The notes under the pieces: model-generated
What the model saw: the letters and a program-made list of their open reading frames with translations, nothing else
What the model was told of the DNA's origin: nothing
Database searches by the model: none
Part shown: one piece after another, positions 1 to 6,392 of the stretch
Position numbering within the stretch: the first letter of the stretch is position 1
Layout: the number at the start of each line of letters is the position of its first letter
NCBI GenBank assembly: GCA_021780415.1
Contig: JAJXYW010000009.1
Location: 1 to 10,365 of the forward strand
Length of the DNA stretch: 10,365 bases
Reading direction: 5' to 3'
Source: Acidobacteriota bacterium
GTDB lineage: Bacteria; Acidobacteriota; Terriglobia; Terriglobales; Acidobacteriaceae
Program-made: the position numbers and the translations under genes

Positions 1-714
1 GGGGCTTTCCGGGTTGTCTTTGAAGGGGTGGTTTTGGAGCCACACGGTGAGGTAGGGGGCGCTGCTGATGATCATGGGGCTGCGCTGTCCCGTCTTGCCG
101 TTCACATCGAGCGTGTACCCGTGGGGGCTCTTGGTGACGTGTTTGAGTTGGAGGTTGCCGACTTCCGCGATGCGGCAGCCGGTCTCCCACAGGATGCTCA
201 CGAGGGCTTTGTCGCGGGGGTTGTGGATGATCGTGAGGAGTCGCTCGATGTCCTCGGGTGTGAGGAGGTCTTTGCGTTCGAGGCGTCTCTTGTCGCGCTG
301 TTTGACGTGGCACGTGATCCACGCGACCTGCGTGGGGACGTCCTTGGTGGTGGGGAAGCGGTCGGGCGCGATGACCCACGTCATGAAGTTCTTGAGCATC
401 GCCTTGTACGTGCCCAGCGTTTCTGGACTGTAGGGTGGTTGTCGCGTGACGAGCGACGAGACCAGGCGCTCGATGTCCTCTCTCGTCGCCTGGTCGAAGT
501 CTTTCTTGAGCGAGCGCGCGAGGAGGAGCAGGACGCCCTGGACCCTGATGAGGCGCACCCTGCCGCACACGTTCTTGAGGAGGCACGCGTCCCGGTAGCC
601 AAGGATGAGCTGTTTGTTCCGTTCGCTCAACTCGCTGTCGCGCACTTGGCGCTCAGCGTACGCGAACTTCATCTCGTAGGTGTGGATGTCCAGTCCCATG
701 TCGTGTCGTGCCAT
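1..714 (-). CDS. Tyrosine recombinase / phage-type integrase, C-terminus cut by window edge
   Basis: 238 codons are visible from the ATG at 714; the reading frame is still open at base 1, so the C-terminal part lies outside. Residues about 15-120 form the helical SAM-like core-binding domain (start KFAYAERQVRDSELSERNKQ), in the style of archaeal XerA-like integrases. The catalytic domain begins near 150 (LLTPEDIERLL). The first catalytic arginine is R181 in WETGCRIAEVGNL, and K207 in NGKTGQRS is the likely beta-hairpin lysine. The remaining active-site residues (HxxR, H/W, Tyr) would lie beyond the edge. The enzyme should cut and rejoin DNA at attachment or resolution sites. A GGAGG at 727-723, eight bases upstream, supports the 714 start; an in-frame ATG at 699 is the alternative. 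It suggests that the window belongs to an integrated element. Confidence 0.9.
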   Translation of the reverse strand, partial: MARHDMGLDIHTYEMKFAYAERQVRDSELSERNKQLILGYRDACLLKNVCGRVRLIRVQGVLLLLARSLKKDFDQATREDIERLVSSLVTRQPPYSPETLGTYKAMLKNFMTWVIAPDRFPTTKDVPTQVAWITCHVKQRDKRRLERKDLLTPEDIERLLTIIHNPRDKALVSILWETGCRIAEVGNLQLKHVTKSPHGYTLDVNGKTGQRSPMIISSAPYLTVWLQNHPFKDNPESP

Positions 715-720
715 ACCGCA

Positions 721-737
721 TTCCTCCGCAGATAAAC
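721..737 (-). promoter_or_regulatory. RBS and TATA-like box of the integrase gene
   Basis: On the minus strand GTTTATC (737-731) is TATA-like and GGAGGAA (727-721) is a good Shine-Dalgarno. The two are too close together to serve the same transcript. If the TATA-like box is real, transcription would begin near 709 and favour the inner ATG at 699; if the Shine-Dalgarno is used, the promoter lies further upstream and the start is 714. Confidence 0.35.
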
Positions 738-782
738 AGCACCTGACAACCCGAGGGCCACCAGTGGCACGCGTGCCTGCCG

Positions 783-866
783 CCGCCCCACGGCGGTCGA
801 CCTCGGGGAGACCCGCTCGACGACAACGCCGTCGAGCGAAAAGCCCACCGCCGAACCCTCGGCGGT
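783..866. repeat. Three hairpins in tandem upstream of the integrase
   Basis: Three perfect inverted repeats follow each other: CCGCC/GGCGG (783-787 with 792-796, 4-base loop), CGCTCGACG/CGTCGAGCG (814-822 with 830-838, 7-base loop) and ACCGCCGA/TCGGCGGT (847-854 with 859-866, 4-base loop). None is followed by a T-run, so simple terminators are unlikely. They lie 70-150 bases upstream of the integrase start. They could be recombinase arm or accessory sites, an operator, or a structured RNA. The stems are directly visible; the role is inference. Confidence 0.45.
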
Positions 867-1341
867 ACGCCATCTGCCACCCCTCACGACGACACAGGCG
901 TACGACAAAACGCAGAACGCCGACGCTCAAGGGTTGGTGTTTGGCTCGCTGCTTTGGGTTCGGGTCCGGGCTCGTTGGAGTGTTGGTACCGTTGCTGCGG
1001 TGGCGGTTGGAGCGCGCTGGTACTTAATGGTTGCGCCGCTGCGGGGGCAGTGGTGTTAGGCGCAAGGCACGTGACACTCGTTGGCGGTGGGGGGTCAGGC
1101 GCCGCAAGCGGCTCCCAGTTCGGCGAAATGCTGGCGGTGACCGCGGGACGCTGTGCTCTGTCGGAGGCCGCGGGGCGACATCCTGATGGGGGTCGAGCGG
1201 GCGACCGCCGACGAGGTCTTGCACTTGACCAGGGCGCCGGGTTGGTGTACTGGTTGGTGCAGCGGGGTCCTGCCCTGTGGCCAGTTAACCGTCTCGTTTC
1301 GTTTTCCAGGGCGCTCGCTCTTCGGACCGGGCGCGGGAAGG

Positions 1342-2280
1342 TTACCGCCGGGTGGGATCTCGCTCTTGTTCTTTCTTTTCATACACACTCTCGAAGGCCG
1401 CTTCCCTGCGGACATCCAGGTGGTATCTCGCCCTCGTCAGCCAGTCCGTAGGGAAAGACACCCGCTCCCGGAAGACAGTGCGGATTGTTCTCGGGGTCGA
1501 TCCGGGAAGAACGACTCGGGTGGTGTCGAACAGGAAGAGCCGACGCTCGGTGGTCCATTCGCCTCGGGAGGTCGGTGGCAGGCGGCGGACGCCGCGGAAG
1601 ACTGTCGGATGCTCAGACACCCATTTCACGGAGGGGAGGAGGAGCAAGGACTGCGCGATGAAGCTCTTGGACCGACCCGCCCTTGTGAGGTGTCGCCAAC
1701 CCCTCCAGCTCACGCTCACGTCGCCGAGGATGGGGTGAGCGAGCTTCTTCCCCAATAGGGCGTTCCTATAGTAGTTCTTTGCGACTTGTCGCAACCCGAA
1801 TGACAGGCCGGAATGCAGCGAGGTGACGCGGCCGTCTTCCGACGTGGGCCGAAGCGAAATGAGCCTGGCGGCGAATTCGTAGGCAAGAGCTGGACTAACC
1901 TTGGCGCGTCTGGAGACGGAGAGGTACTGCGGTTGGGTCTTGTCGGTGATCTGTGTCCAGTGGCACTCCGCCGTGTCGGGGTTGACCCAGATCAGGGCGA
2001 CCGGCAGGTTGCTGCGTTTCCAGACCTTCAGGTCCTCGGGGTTGGCTTTCAAGAAGATCCGGTGGGGGCCGACGTGCCGGACGTACGACCAGCCGGTCTT
2101 CACCTGGACCCCGAGGTACAGGAGACTCCTCGCCGGATCCGGGCCATGGAACTGGACGATGAGATCGAGTTTCTGGTCCGCTGTCCCCTGAAACTGCACG
2201 CCATGTCCAGATAGCGCCTGCTCAAGCTGAGTCCGGGCTTGACGCTCGCCGAAATCCGCGGTTGTGTCGTTGACGCCCAT
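1342..2280 (-). CDS. DUF4365-type predicted nuclease with a second C-terminal domain
   Basis: 312 aa. The N-terminal half (about 5-140) looks like DUF4365, a PD-(D/E)xK-like family: E12 in the first helix, D39 in KLDLIVQF, and the strand GVQVKTG with Q59 and K61, followed by PVALIWVNPDT. The C-terminal half (about 160-305) carries GWRHLTRAGRSKS (194-206) and ends in a strand and FESVYEKK (296-303). This is reminiscent of BECR-fold toxin-type nucleases (Barnase/EndoU/Colicin/RelE), but the match is from memory and weak. The likely role is cutting foreign DNA or RNA. I chose the ATG at 2280 because the protein then begins as DUF4365 proteins do; a GTG at 2298 adds only six residues. No strong RBS precedes it. 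It follows the TIR gene and the methyltransferase fragment on the same strand, consistent with a defence cluster. Confidence 0.75.
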   Translation of the reverse strand: MGVNDTTADFGERQARTQLEQALSGHGVQFQGTADQKLDLIVQFHGPDPARSLLYLGVQVKTGWSYVRHVGPHRIFLKANPEDLKVWKRSNLPVALIWVNPDTAECHWTQITDKTQPQYLSVSRRAKVSPALAYEFAARLISLRPTSEDGRVTSLHSGLSFGLRQVAKNYYRNALLGKKLAHPILGDVSVSWRGWRHLTRAGRSKSFIAQSLLLLPSVKWVSEHPTVFRGVRRLPPTSRGEWTTERRLFLFDTTRVVLPGSTPRTIRTVFRERVSFPTDWLTRARYHLDVRREAAFESVYEKKEQERDPTRR

Positions 2281-2355
2281 CGCCCATGACTTTACCACTG
2301 GCCGTCCACAGGGTCAGGTGAGATGGGCTCCTGGGCGAGCGCGTGGCCTGAGTGC

Positions 2356-2669
2356 CTACTTGCCCTTCTTCTTCGCTGTCTTCGTTGGTGCTCGTGGTTT
2401 GGGTGTTGGTTCGTCCGTGATGATTGGTTCGTCGAGGCCGTCGCTTGGTGTGGTGGTAGGGGCTGGCGCTGTTGCTTCCTGCTTCCATGCTTTGGTGGTG
2501 AGTCGTTCTTGGGCGATTTGTGCGAATTTGGGGTCGATTTCGAAGCCGAGGTAGTGCCGTTTCATGTATTTGCACGCGACGGCGGTGGTGCCGCTCCCGA
2601 TGAAGGGGTCGAGAACGAGGTCTTCTTCGTTCGTGTACTGCTCGAGGAGGTACCGGATGAGGCGCACGG
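2356..2669 (-). pseudogene. 3' fragment of a DNA methyltransferase gene
   Basis: The frame encodes the last 103 or so residues of the methyltransferase found whole at 7973-8695. It holds the SAM-binding motif DPFIGSGTTAVA, the strand YLGFEIDP and the Pro/Lys-rich tail, but lacks the whole N-terminal half with the catalytic DPPY motif. It cannot be an active methyltransferase by itself. Homology to the complete gene stops sharply at 2669, two bases before the TIR stop codon (TGA at 2673-2671). The frame could still be translated: the GTG at 2667 lies just after GGTGA, which includes the TIR stop, so coupling is possible. I read it as a remnant left when the TIR cassette was joined to a methyltransferase locus by insertion or recombination. 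Confidence 0.85.
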
Positions 2670-2670
2670 T

Positions 2671-3699
2671 TCACCGGACCTTTGGCGGCTCCTGTATGTG
2701 GTTCGCTGCTGTTGCGAGCAGCGCTTCGGCCGTGGCCTCGTGGGATTCTGTCAGCAAGCATTGGGTGTCGGCGGTGACGAACGTACCGAACGGTGAGGTG
2801 GTCGTGAAGTGGAAGGTAGGGACGGTCCTGCGCATCGCTGTCGTCGGGTAGAGGACTAGGATGCAGGTGTCGTCGAATTGATACAGGGTGTATGTTGGGT
2901 ACAGTTGAAAGAGCCGAACCGTGACCTGTTTCTGGTGTGCCTGCTTGAGCCCGGCAAAGTAGCGGTACGCGTCCGCGACGAAGGAAGGAATGAACGGCCC
3001 GTCGTCGAAGTGCGACTGGAGCGCACGGATCAGCTCCTGGTTCTCAAGATCAGGGAGGAAGACGACGAGCCTTGTACCGTCTCTGTCGAGAAATGCTTGG
3101 AGGGCGTCGTTGTGGTTCTCGCGCCACCGCCGGCTGTGGATGAAACTGAGCGTGATGTGCCTTGCTGTGCTGATGCGTTGTTCGAACTCCTCGGCCAGCT
3201 GGTTGAAGAGCGACGCGGTGACCGTTGCGGGCAACGTGGCCGAGCGCTTTCGGACTGCCTTGCGAATCTTGTTGCATGCAGGCCCCAGTGCCGCGCGGAG
3301 GTTCTCGTCGGAGCGTCTGTCGTCGTATTGCGCGGTCGTGACGCCGTTGAGATCGCTGGGTAAGTGGAGGTCCTTCTTGGAGCGTGGCACGAGGAGGAAG
3401 CATCGTTCCCTGCCCAGGCCACCGGCGAAGAGCCCAAGTTCGAAGAGGACGTTGTCGCGCGGCACGGGGTGGGGTTTGCCCCGCATTGTCGTGATATCGT
3501 CCGCCGCCAGGATGAAGATACCGATGTCGCACGCGTGCAGAACGCTGAGGAGGGCGTCGAGGGGGTATTCCGACAGCCCGAACGTGTCCTGGTCCCAGAC
3601 TTGGGTTTCGAAGTCGGCTTCGAGCTCTTCCTGGACGGCGTGGGCGAGTTCGAGTTGTTCGCGGGATGATGCGATGAACGCCCTGGCTCTTTCCGGCAT
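2671..3699 (-). CDS. TIR-like (Cap12/PCTIR type) effector with C-terminal sensor-like domain
   Basis: 342 aa. Residues 1-150 match the TIR-like nucleotide-binding family PF10137 seen in CBASS and Pycsar effectors: FIASSREQL at the start, VWDQDTFGLSE (34-44), CDIGIFILAADD (57-68), then RDNVLFELGLFAGGLGRERC (81-100), where E87 corresponds to the catalytic glutamate of TIR NADases, and LPSDLNGV (113-120). Residues about 175-335 form a second alpha/beta domain (ITLSFIHSRRW, TRLVVFLPDLEN, FQLYPTYTLYQFDD) resembling DUF5919-like C-terminal domains; this is less certain. Probable role: abortive-infection effector that destroys NAD+ when the C-terminal domain senses a trigger. No cyclic-nucleotide synthase gene lies in the window. 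It begins five bases after its upstream partner ends, so the two are co-transcribed. Its own RBS is weak. Confidence 0.88.
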   Translation of the reverse strand: MPERARAFIASSREQLELAHAVQEELEADFETQVWDQDTFGLSEYPLDALLSVLHACDIGIFILAADDITTMRGKPHPVPRDNVLFELGLFAGGLGRERCFLLVPRSKKDLHLPSDLNGVTTAQYDDRRSDENLRAALGPACNKIRKAVRKRSATLPATVTASLFNQLAEEFEQRISTARHITLSFIHSRRWRENHNDALQAFLDRDGTRLVVFLPDLENQELIRALQSHFDDGPFIPSFVADAYRYFAGLKQAHQKQVTVRLFQLYPTYTLYQFDDTCILVLYPTTAMRRTVPTFHFTTTSPFGTFVTADTQCLLTESHEATAEALLATAANHIQEPPKVR

Positions 3700-3704
3700 G
3701 GCCC

Positions 3705-4169
3705 TTAAGCCTTTGGTGGCCGCAGGCTGGAGGCCAGCCGTTCGAGATGGAGGCCGTTGAGCTGCTCGTAGATGTCGTTGGCACTGGTCCGGATCGCCGC
3801 TGCTTCCCCTTCCTCGAGTTGGCTGAGCACGTGATCGACGGCCTTGTCGTAGTCGTTCTTGAACTGCTTATTGAGCTTCTTCCACTCGATGCCCGCGAGA
3901 TGATCGAATGCTCCTGCTGGGGCTTGCAAGACTCTGAGCTCGAGGAGGGCGGCGATGATCGGATATCCAATGTACCCCTGCCAGAAGGAGGCGTTGTCGT
4001 TTGAGGCGAACTGGCGCCGGTCCAGCGACCACTCCACGCGATAGGTCTTGTCGCGCGCGGACGAGGTCACGTCCGCCGCGGTCTCCGTCAAGAGGTGAAC
4101 CCGGTCGTCAGCAACAGCGCTCAGAGCCTCGTACACCTTTGCTCTTGGCGGCAGTTTCCATGCGGTCAT
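3705..4169 (-). CDS. Conserved small protein paired with the TIR effector, function unknown
   Basis: 154 aa, soluble, with no signal peptide or membrane segment. The opening WKLPPRAKVYEALSAVAD, the middle VEWSLDRRQFASNDNAS and WQGYIGYPIIAALL (63-76) recall a family of short uncharacterised prokaryotic proteins; I cannot assign a function. The C-terminal 70 residues are helical and charged (EWKKLNKQFKNDYDKAV, then QLEEGEAAAI). A very strong Shine-Dalgarno AGGAGGTG (4181-4174) fixes the ATG at 4169. It is the first gene of the minus-strand run, and only five bases separate it from the TIR gene. This pairing suggests an inhibitor, sensor or structural partner of the TIR protein, which is inference from position alone. 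Confidence 0.85.
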   Translation of the reverse strand: MTAWKLPPRAKVYEALSAVADDRVHLLTETAADVTSSARDKTYRVEWSLDRRQFASNDNASFWQGYIGYPIIAALLELRVLQAPAGAFDHLAGIEWKKLNKQFKNDYDKAVDHVLSQLEEGEAAAIRTSANDIYEQLNGLHLERLASSLRPPKA

Positions 4170-4173
4170 TGCA

Positions 4174-4241
4174 CACCTCCTCTTCTTGCCGGCCAGCGCG
4201 GCTACGCGACAAGGGCAAGGGCTTCTGAGACTTAAACGTTT
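4174..4241 (-). promoter_or_regulatory. Promoter and RBS of the TIR gene pair
   Basis: On the minus strand CGAAAC followed by GTTTAAG (about 4243-4231) looks like an archaeal BRE plus TATA box. It would place the transcript start near 4208, giving a leader of about 40 bases that includes the Shine-Dalgarno AGGAGGTG at 4181-4174. The box sits in an AAACGTTT palindrome (4234-4241), so it could also be a binding site. Confidence 0.5.
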
Positions 4242-4560
4242 CGCTGGTGCACTTCTTGTTCACCGTGCCGCAGTATACGCGCTTAGCCCAGCGCTGTGGC
4301 GAAGCGGACCGGGCAACAGATTCCTCAGCACCATGGAGACGAGGGGCCGCCGACCCCACTATGGGGACCATTGGGGGCGAGCGGGGTACAACTGGGGGGC
4401 GTTCTGCGCTTCCCGCTGGGCACCCGAAGCGGCCGACTGAATGACCGTGGCCCTCGAGAGATGGGGACCGGCTGGTCCGTCCCCTTCCTTCGCGTCTCCC
4501 GTGACGGTATCCTACGGCCGGCGACGACTCGGGAACGGGCGACAACGGAAGGGGAGGCTG
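4184..4560. other. Intergenic region between divergent operons, 377 bases
   Basis: It separates the minus-strand TIR operon from the plus-strand nucleotide-modification operon. I see the TIR promoter at its left end, a GTATAC palindrome near 4272-4277, and hairpins CCCCA/TGGGG (4353-4365) and GGACC/GGTCC (4465-4469 with 4474-4478, loop GGCT). No clear TATA box lies within 40 bases of the 4561 start, so the plus-strand promoter is not identified. In-frame upstream starts such as 4441 would add a Gly/Arg/Pro-rich extension with no domain, so I treat this stretch as non-coding. Confidence 0.5.
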
Positions 4561-5790
4561 ATGGCTCGCGTCTACTGGGCGAACGCGCTGTTCAGCGCCG
4601 CGGATCGTCGCTTCAATGAAGCGTGCGCTGGCGTCCTCCGGGCATCAGGACATGATGTCTTACTGCCTCAGGCGGGGGCTGCAAACGCTCAAAATGCCCC
4701 TACCCCGGAGGTGATTTTCAGGGCCGATGCTACCGAACTGCTCTCCTGCGACTTCCTGGTAGCGTGTTTGGACCAAGAGACCATCGACTCCGGCGTAGCA
4801 TGCGAAATAGGCCTCGCCTATGCAGCCGGCATCCCGGTACTGGCACTCTTGACGGACATGCGGCAGTTTCGCCAGGGTGAGGGGCGAATCTACAAGAATC
4901 CGTTTGTCATCGGTGCCATCGAGCGCGTGGGCGGTGTCTTTTCGTCCGTTGAAGAGCTCGCAGGGGCGTTGGCGGAACTTTCAGCGGCCCCACGGGAGTC
5001 TGCTGTCCACTTCGATCAAGTCGCAAGCATGTACGACGATTTCGTGGACCAGCTTGAGTCCTGGTACGAGCCGCGCTGGACAACACCCGACTGCATCGAA
5101 GATGCCCTGGGGAGCTTGCACCGCACGAACATCCTTGAGGTCGGCTGCGGCACAGGTCGCGTCGCAGCGAGAATTGCCGACCACATCCCTGAGGCTGACG
5201 TCCTAGGGTTTGATCCCGCCGAGGAGATGATTCTCGCGGCTAAGAACCTTCGGGATGGCCGCCGGCGGTTGCGGTTTACTTCGTCCAAAACGGTCGTTGA
5301 CGAGGCTGCGGCTGCACAGGGATTCGACACAATTGTCACCACCTTCGCGCTTCACGATATTAGGGAGAAGAGCGGGTGGTTCAGGTGGGTCAGCGGTCTG
5401 CTCCGGGTTGGTGGCGAACTCCTGATTGTCGACCTCTCAGCATTTGACCTCTCGCATTTGGGCCGCCTCTTGCGGCAAGAACTGGCGGCTCCCGTCGGTG
5501 CGCCTGACCCCCGGCTCAACCCTGCGGCGCTCGCGGCGATGGCTGCAGCCACTGGCTTTGAGACTACATCCTGTTCGCTCTTCATGCCTTCCGTAACCTT
5601 TAAATCCCCGGAGGACCTCTCGTGCTTTCTGACGATCTTCGGCGTGGGTGCAGGTTTCGATTTCCCCCTGCCGGTGGCCGGGCTGTTGTCACACCTCGAC
5701 GCCGACCTGATTATGAAGGCGTGCCGGCGGTTCCGGTTCCCACTCATCGATCGGAGGGCATTCGTGCAATGGAACCTTGTTCTGCACTAG
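4561..5790 (+). CDS. Nucleoside 2-deoxyribosyltransferase-like domain fused to a SAM methyltransferase
   Basis: 409 aa. Residues 1-140 are a nucleoside 2-deoxyribosyltransferase (DRHyd) domain: RVYWANALFSAADRRFNE at the start, DFLVACLDQETIDSGVACE (64-82) and EIGLAYAAGIPVLAL (82-96), with D77-S78-G79 and E82, the probable nucleophile. This fold exchanges or hydrolyses the N-glycosidic bond of deoxynucleosides or nucleotides. Residues about 150-409 are a class I SAM methyltransferase: motif I ILEVGCGTGR (191-200), ribose-binding D218 in LGFDPAEEM, and LRVGGELLIVDLS (281-293). Its substrate is not evident. GGGGAGG at 4551-4557, just upstream, fixes the ATG at 4561. It is the first gene of a tight three-gene operon. 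The fusion suggests that a base or nucleotide handled by the first domain is also methylated. The domains are clear; the pathway is inference. Confidence 0.93.
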   Translation: MARVYWANALFSAADRRFNEACAGVLRASGHDVLLPQAGAANAQNAPTPEVIFRADATELLSCDFLVACLDQETIDSGVACEIGLAYAAGIPVLALLTDMRQFRQGEGRIYKNPFVIGAIERVGGVFSSVEELAGALAELSAAPRESAVHFDQVASMYDDFVDQLESWYEPRWTTPDCIEDALGSLHRTNILEVGCGTGRVAARIADHIPEADVLGFDPAEEMILAAKNLRDGRRRLRFTSSKTVVDEAAAAQGFDTIVTTFALHDIREKSGWFRWVSGLLRVGGELLIVDLSAFDLSHLGRLLRQELAAPVGAPDPRLNPAALAAMAAATGFETTSCSLFMPSVTFKSPEDLSCFLTIFGVGAGFDFPLPVAGLLSHLDADLIMKACRRFRFPLIDRRAFVQWNLVLH

Positions 5791-6392
5791 AGAAGTGGCA
5801 CGTTGTCGCGATCGAGGGTATTGATGGTAGCGGCAAGACCGCTGTCGCTGAGCAGACCGTGGAGTTGCTGCGCGCGTGGGGGGCACCCGCCATCCTGGCT
5901 GGCGAGAAGCAGTCGCCGCTGGCACATGTACTCCGCGATGAGTCGTTGGCGACCATGACACCGATAGTGAAGACGCTTGTGTTTGCCGCCGATCGAGCCT
6001 GGACCCTGGCGGCAAAGGTGCCGAAGTCGTCCAGGGATGGGGCACTTATCGTGTGGGACCGTTACGTAGCCTCAGCACTCGTCTACAGAGAGGCAGAGCT
6101 ACCGTATTCGTCGGATGGGCTAACGTTGCAGTACGTGGAGACTGTGAACGCGATCTTCCCTCGACCTGATCTCACGGTTCTCCTTTCCTTGGACGTTGAA
6201 CAGGCAAGAGCTCGGACCCGCGAGCGGGCAACTGTGTACGACGCAGCGTTCCTGCGGAAGGTAAGTGCCTTGTATCAAGCACGGGCTGCTCGGGAGGGGT
6301 GGATCACAATTGACGGTGCACCTCCCGTCGGGCAAGTAGCCGGCGAGGTTGCGGCACAGATCAGAGCGTCATTCAAGGAGTTCTTTTCATGA
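5769..6392 (+). CDS. tmk: Thymidylate-kinase-like nucleotide kinase
   Basis: 207 aa, the usual length for dTMP kinase (dTMP + ATP to dTDP + ADP). The P-loop is GIDGSGKT (17-24), followed by the adenylate/dTMP-binding helix FAADRAW (72-78), the DRY motif (97-99) in VWDRYVASALVY, LLSLDVEQARARTRER (138-153) and a LID-like arginine segment. The N-terminal extension seen from an upstream start is noise: the ATG at 5769 has a GGAGG eleven bases upstream and overlaps the preceding gene by 22 bases. It ends in ATGA shared with the next gene, so translation is coupled throughout. Embedded between a deoxyribosyltransferase fusion and a glycosylase, it probably serves a specialised nucleotide of this pathway rather than the housekeeping role. 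The gene symbol reflects family only. Confidence 0.9.
   Translation: MEPCSALEKWHVVAIEGIDGSGKTAVAEQTVELLRAWGAPAILAGEKQSPLAHVLRDESLATMTPIVKTLVFAADRAWTLAAKVPKSSRDGALIVWDRYVASALVYREAELPYSSDGLTLQYVETVNAIFPRPDLTVLLSLDVEQARARTRERATVYDAAFLRKVSALYQARAAREGWITIDGAPPVGQVAGEVAAQIRASFKEFFS

Larger units (their letters stand above)
715..1341. other. Gene-poor region, 627 bases
   Basis: Besides the integrase RBS/TATA-like signals and the three hairpins, I see no convincing gene. Short open frames exist on both strands (for example around 954-1451 plus and 1095-1415 minus) but their translations are Gly/Pro/Arg-rich with no recognisable motif. I looked for tRNA T-loops and for the conserved cores of SRP and RNase P RNA and found none. 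The segment 1294-1310 is T-rich on the plus strand. A small hairpin GCCG/CGGC lies at 1101-1112. Confidence 0.5.

Noticed and set aside
28..735. Long plus-strand open frame of 235 codons
   Set aside because: It is antisense to the integrase, whose domain pattern and catalytic R181 and K207 are clear; the plus-strand translation has no recognisable motif.
950..980. Possible tRNA T-loop (GGTTCGGGTCC)
   Set aside because: The nearly invariant A58 is missing and no cloverleaf can be drawn around it.
715..1341. CRISPR array or repeat cluster in the gene-poor region
   Set aside because: No direct repeats of constant length and spacing are visible here or elsewhere in the window.
954..1451. Plus-strand frame of 165 codons in the gene-poor region
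   Set aside because: Low-complexity Gly/Ala/Arg-rich translation, runs into the opposite end of the DUF4365 gene, no RBS or TATA box.
3050..3970. 306-codon minus-strand frame overlapping the TIR gene and its partner
   Set aside because: Ser/Arg/Pro-rich out-of-frame reading of two well-supported genes.
4441..4560. 40-residue upstream extension of the deoxyribosyltransferase fusion
   Set aside because: No domain content and no RBS at 4441, whereas GGGGAGG stands just before 4561 and the family begins at that residue.
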